From positions 35,192,721 through 35,256,720 of the forward strand of contig OZ024874.1 of NCBI GenBank assembly GCA_964017185.1: 64,000 bases of DNA, in the 5' to 3' direction. The position numbers were made by a program, and so were the translations under genes. Below are positions 59,971 through 64,000 of the stretch, piece after piece (position 1 is the stretch's first letter; the number at the start of each line of letters is the position of its first letter). A model generated the notes under the pieces. The model was not told the origin of the DNA and did no database searches. It was given only the letters and a program-made list of their open reading frames with translations. Source of the stretch: Rugalucina vietnamica (lineage: Eukaryota > Mollusca > Bivalvia > Lucinida > Lucinidae).

Positions 59971-62581
59971 CCCCTATCAGCGTTTTGGTCAAATAACGTA
60001 CGGTTTTGGGATTTTATTCAGGGTTTTTAAAAGAGTTTAGCCCAATTGTTGTGAATCAATAATAAAATGCGTCAACCCCGACCATTTTGTGGGAGAGATT
60101 TGATTTTGATATAATTTGAACCCCTATCAGGGCTTTGGTCAAATCACGTAGGGTTTTGGAATTTTATTCAGGGTTTGAAAAGAGTTTAGCCCAATTGTTG
60201 TGAATCAATCATAAAATGCGTCAACCCCGACCAATTTGGGGAGAAATTTGATTTTCAATCGGATTTACTTGAAACCCCTATCAGGGCTTTGGTCAAATAA
60301 CGTAGGGTTTTGGGATTTTATTTAGGGTTTGTAAAGAGTTTAGCCCAATTGTTGTGAATCAATAATAAAATGCGTCAACCCCGACCATTTTGGGGGAGAG
60401 ATTTAGTTTTCGATATAATCTAAACCCCTATCAGGGCTTTGGTCAAATCAAGTAGGGTTTTGGGATTTTATTTGGGGTTTGAAAGGAGTTTAGCTCAATT
60501 GTTGTGAATCAATAATAAAATGCGTCAACCCCGACCATTTTGTGGGAGAGATTTGATCTTCGATATAATTTGACCCCCTCCCTATCAGGGCTTTGGTCAA
60601 ATCACGTAGAATTTGGGGATTTTATTCAGGGTTTGAAAAGAGTTTAGCCCAATGGTTGTGAATCAATCATAAAATGCGTCAACCCCGACCATTTTGGGGA
60701 GAAATTAAAATTTTCAATCTAACTTACTTGAAACCCCTATCAGGGCTTCGGTCAAATAACGTAGGGTTTTGGGATTTTAATTAGGGTTTGTAAAGAGTTT
60801 AGCCCAATTGTTGTGAATCAATAATAAAATGCGTCAACCCCGACCATTTTGGGGGAGATATTTAGTTTTCGATATAATCTAAACCCCTATCAGGGCTTTG
60901 GTCAAATCACGTAGGGTTTGGGGATTTTATTTAGGGTTTGAAAAGAGTTTAGCTCAATTGTTGTGAATCAATAATAAAATGCGTCAACCCCGACCATTTT
61001 GTGGGAGAGATTTGATCTTGGATATAATTTGAACCCCTCCCTATCAGGGCTTTGGTCAAATCACGTAGGGTTTTGGAATTTTATTCAGGGTTTGAAAAGA
61101 GTTTAGCCCAATGGTTGTGAATCAATCATAAAATGCGTCAACCCCGACCATTTTGGGGAGAAATTAAATTTCCAGTCTAATTTACTGGAAACCCCTATCA
61201 GGGCTTCGGTCAAATAACGTAGGGTTTTGGGATTTTATTTAGGGTTTATAAAGAGTTTAGCCCAATTGTTGTGAATCAATAATAAAATGCGTCAACCCCG
61301 ACCATTTTGGGGGAGATATTTAGTTTTCGATATAATCTAAACCCCTATCAGGGCTTTGGTCAAATCACGTAGGGTTTGGGGATTTTATTTAGGGTTTGAA
61401 AAGAGTTTAGCTCAATTGTTGTGAATCAATAATAAAATGCGTCAACCCCGACCATTTTGTGGGAGAGATTTGATCTTGGATATAATTTGAACCCCTCCCT
61501 ATCAGGGCTTTGGTCAAATCACGTAGGGTTTGTGGATTTTATTCAGGGTTTGAAAAGAGTTTAGCCCAATGGTTGTGAATCAATCATAAAATGCGTCAAC
61601 CCCGACCATTTTGGGGAGAAATTAAATTTTCAATCTAATTTACTGGAAACCCCTATCAGGGCTTCGGTCAAATAACGTAGGGTTTTGGTATTTTATTTAG
61701 GGTTTGTAAAGAGTTTAGCCCAATTGTTGTGAATCAATAATAAAATGCGTCAACCCCGACCATTTTGGGGGAGATATTTAGTTTTCGATATAATCTAAAC
61801 CCCTACCAGGGCTTTGGTCAAATCACGTAGGGTTTTGGGATTTTATTAAAGGTTTGAAAAGAGTTTAGCTCAACTGTTGTGAATCAATAATAAAATGAGT
61901 CAACCCCGACCATTTTGTGGGAGAGATTTGATCTTCGATATAATTTGAAATCCTCCCTATCAGGGCATTGGTCAAATCACGTAGGATTTTGGGATTTTAT
62001 TCAGGGTTTGAAAAGAGTTTAGCCCAATTGTTGTGAATCAATCATAAAATGCGTCAACCCCGACCATTTTGGGGAGAAATTAAATTTTCAATCTAATTTT
62101 CTTGAAACCCCTATCAGGGCTTCGGTCAAATAACGTAGGGTTTTGGGATTTTATTTAGGGTTTGAAAAGAGTTTAGCCCAATTGTTGTGAATCAATAATA
62201 AAATGCGTCAACCCCGACCATTTTGGGGGAGATATTTAGTTTTCGATATGATCTAAACCCCTATCAGGGCTTTGGTCAAATCACGTAGGGTTTTGGGATT
62301 TTATTTAGGGTTTGAAAAGAGTTAAGCTCAATTGTTGTGAATCAATAATAAAATGCGTCAACCCCGACCATTTTGTGGGAGAGATTTGATCTTCGATATA
62401 ATTTGAACCCCTCCCTATCAGGGCTTTGGTCAAATCACGTAGGGTTTTGGGATTTTATTCAGGGTTTGAAAAGAGTTTAGCCCAATTGTTGTGAATCAAT
62501 CATAAAATGCGTCAACCCCGACCATTTTGGGGAGAAATTAAAATTTTCAATCTGATTTACTTGAAACCCCTATCAGGGCTT
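59971..62581 (+). repeat. Satellite block of U15 (17 monomers)
   Basis: 2611 bp with the common base at both U11-U14 markers; otherwise consensus-like. Confidence 0.95.
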
Positions 62582-62751
62582 AGGTTTAGGGTTAGGGTTA
62601 GGGTTAGGGTTAGGGTTAGAGTTAGGGTTAGGGTTAGGGAGAGGGTTAGGGTTAGGGTTAGGGTTAGGGTTAGGTTAGCGTTAGGGATAGGGTTAGGGTT
62701 AGGGTTAGGGTTGGGTTAGGGTTAGGGTTAGGGTTAGGGTTAGGGTTAGGG
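62582..62751 (+). repeat. Telomeric TTAGGG tract, U15 (170 bp)
   Basis: Length as U7, but with one repeat fewer before TTGGG and one more after it (six), so it is not identical by descent to U14. Confidence 0.97.
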
Positions 62752-63409
62752 TATAAGCGGGTGTGCGAAGATGGGCAACTTGCCCATCTTGGTTATGATC
62801 TGATTTTTTTTTTATTTCTGCATTTGTTCTTTTTTGTTCTCCTTTATATTATTAATGATAAAACATGTCCCATTTGGGGTCTATTCAGAGAGGGTTAGGG
62901 TTAGGATTAGGGTATAAGCTGATGTACGAAGATGGGCAACCAGCCCATCTTGGTTATGATCTGATTCTTTTCTTTCTACATTTTTTTTTATTTCTTTTTC
63001 CCCCCTTTTTTGTTCGCCTTTATATTATCAGTGATAAACCTTGTCTCAGTTTGGGTCCATTCAGAGATGCTAATCTTTAATATTAAATAACATGAATTCG
63101 TATGTAACGTAGGGTTAGGGTTAAGGTTAGGCGCTTGAAACACACCTTGTTTGATTGTGCGCACTTTCAATCTTCTGGCAACATGTAGCCCTTATGACGT
63201 CAATCTCGCTTGTCATTCAAAATTTGAGCAAGCATTGTATTTGAGCATACTTTGCGCGGCTGACAGTGAGTGGCCATCCACGATTTTTCAGTATAGATGT
63301 GCCTACGCTTAAGACAATGCTTAACTGGTGTGTGCTTCCAAGAGAAGTAAGTAAAATATAAAGGTTGGACACTTTGGAAGTAGTTAAATCATTCAAAGGG
63401 AGATAGTAT

Positions 63410-63455
63410 GGACCATATTGCACAATTTCGGGTAATGAGCCCTCATCAGTAGCCC
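63410..63455 (-). ncRNA. Type I hammerhead ribozyme, U15
   Basis: Identical to the U1 motif; predicted cleavage between 63416 and 63415. Confidence 0.85.
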
Positions 63456-64000
63456 TAGAAGTGAACATTTGTAAGTTGTGTGTATTTGATCGTACAATGG
63501 ATATAATATTGGCGGTAGATGTTGATTTTCGACTTAATGCAGGCTGACCCAGGTTGGTATACGAGCGTTGTCTTTGGTTACATGAAAACAGAACGTAAAG
63601 ACTAAATTGACCTCTAAGAATATTGCTTTTAGAGCGGTATTCCATTCGCAGTACCTGTTTTCCAGGAGCAAGTTAAAGAACAAAGGTTCTCATGCCTAGC
63701 AATTCATTGGACTATATTGGACTTGCAATATCCATGGACTATAGGGGCCGCAGAACTCAGAAAAAATCAATACAATCCAATGGACTATATGGGCCTTGTG
63801 CAACATCCATGGACTCTACGGGCCGTAGCATTTTTTGGGTTAGGGTTAGGGTCAGGGTGTAAGCTGATGTGCGAAGATAAACAACTTGCCCATCTCGGCT
63901 ATGACCTGATTTTTTTCTTTCTTCATGTTTTCCTTTTGTGTTCTCCTTTATATTATTAATGATAAAACTTGTCTCAGTTGGGGTCTATTCAGAGATGCTA

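Larger units (their letters stand above)
1..64000. repeat. Subtelomere-like megasatellite array, 15 head-to-tail units of about 4.3 kb
   Basis: The same sequence recurs with periods of 4281, 4290, 4295, 4296, 4302 or 4308 bp. Unit starts, taken at the diverged first satellite monomer, lie at 4129, 8437, 12727, 17035, 21325, 25627, 29923, 34219, 38514, 42804, 47100, 51395, 55676 and 59971. Length differences come from telomeric repeat number, poly-T slippage, one AT microsatellite change and one 14-bp deletion. All units share one orientation and neither array end is in the window. Short open frames recur once per unit only because the DNA recurs; none resembles a known protein. Confidence 0.98.
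59971..64000. repeat. Megasatellite unit U15 (right-truncated by the window edge)
   Basis: Satellite 59971-62581, telomeric tract 62582-62751, right half from 62752, cut inside M3. It has the short M2 poly-T of U12-U14 but the common bases at both U11-U14 satellite markers (for example A at 61967). Its telomeric tract has one repeat fewer before, and one more after, the TTGGG variant than other tracts of 170 bp. Confidence 0.97.

Overview
The window is one uninterrupted tandem array. A unit of about 4.3 kb is repeated 15 times in the same orientation: 13 complete copies (4281-4308 bp), a first copy missing about 168 bp at its left end, and a last copy cut by the right edge. Copies are nearly identical; by eye each full unit carries only a handful of private or shared differences. 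I see no protein-coding gene, tRNA, rRNA, CRISPR array or bacterial-type operon. Long perfect (TTAGGG)n tracts, nested satellite structure and absence of coding sequence point to a eukaryotic subtelomere or another telomere-derived heterochromatic block, in a lineage with TTAGGG telomeres (most animals, many fungi, some protists and algae). The species cannot be told from the sequence. All telomeric repeats read TTAGGG on the + strand, so if the orientation is canonical the chromosome end lies to the right.

Each unit has two halves. The left half (about 2.61 kb) is a satellite of 17 monomers of 150-155 bp, arranged a-b-c in five trimers of about 458 bp, preceded by a diverged c-like monomer and closed by a truncated a monomer. 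It runs directly into a telomeric tract of 164-182 bp that carries the same non-canonical repeats in every unit and changes length only in steps of 6 bp. The right half (about 1.5 kb), counted from the last base of that tract, is: +1-140 module M1 (truncated); +141-161 short telomeric repeat; +162-360 module M2; +361-381 short telomeric repeat; +382-1086 a block of about 705 bp; +1087-1107 short telomeric repeat; +1108-1288 module M3; then an AT-rich tail of 222-227 bp to the next unit. M1, M2 and M3 are diverged copies of one element of about 180-200 bp, each preceded by TTAGGG repeats.

The most interesting element lies on the minus strand of the 705-bp block: a complete type I hammerhead ribozyme motif, with the CUGAUGA and GAAA core boxes, an AUA cleavage triplet, a 3-bp stem II, a short stem III and a 6-bp stem I. 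It is present in all 15 units, with the core intact in 14 and altered by a 4-nt duplication in unit 2. A minus-strand transcript of the array would therefore carry one predicted self-cleavage site every 4.3 kb and could be cut to exact unit length. Type I hammerheads with short stem III are known from Penelope-like retroelements and retrozymes, and endonuclease-lacking Penelope-like elements are known to attach at telomeres. The hammerhead, the minus-strand direction and the telomere repeats bounding each module fit a remnant of such an element amplified inside a megasatellite. No reverse transcriptase is present, so this origin is inference.

Markers shared only by neighbouring units (U6-U7, U10-U11, U11-U14, U12-U15) and alternating lengths in U2-U5 show recent local homogenisation by unequal exchange, gene conversion or segmental duplication. 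The array is open at both window edges.
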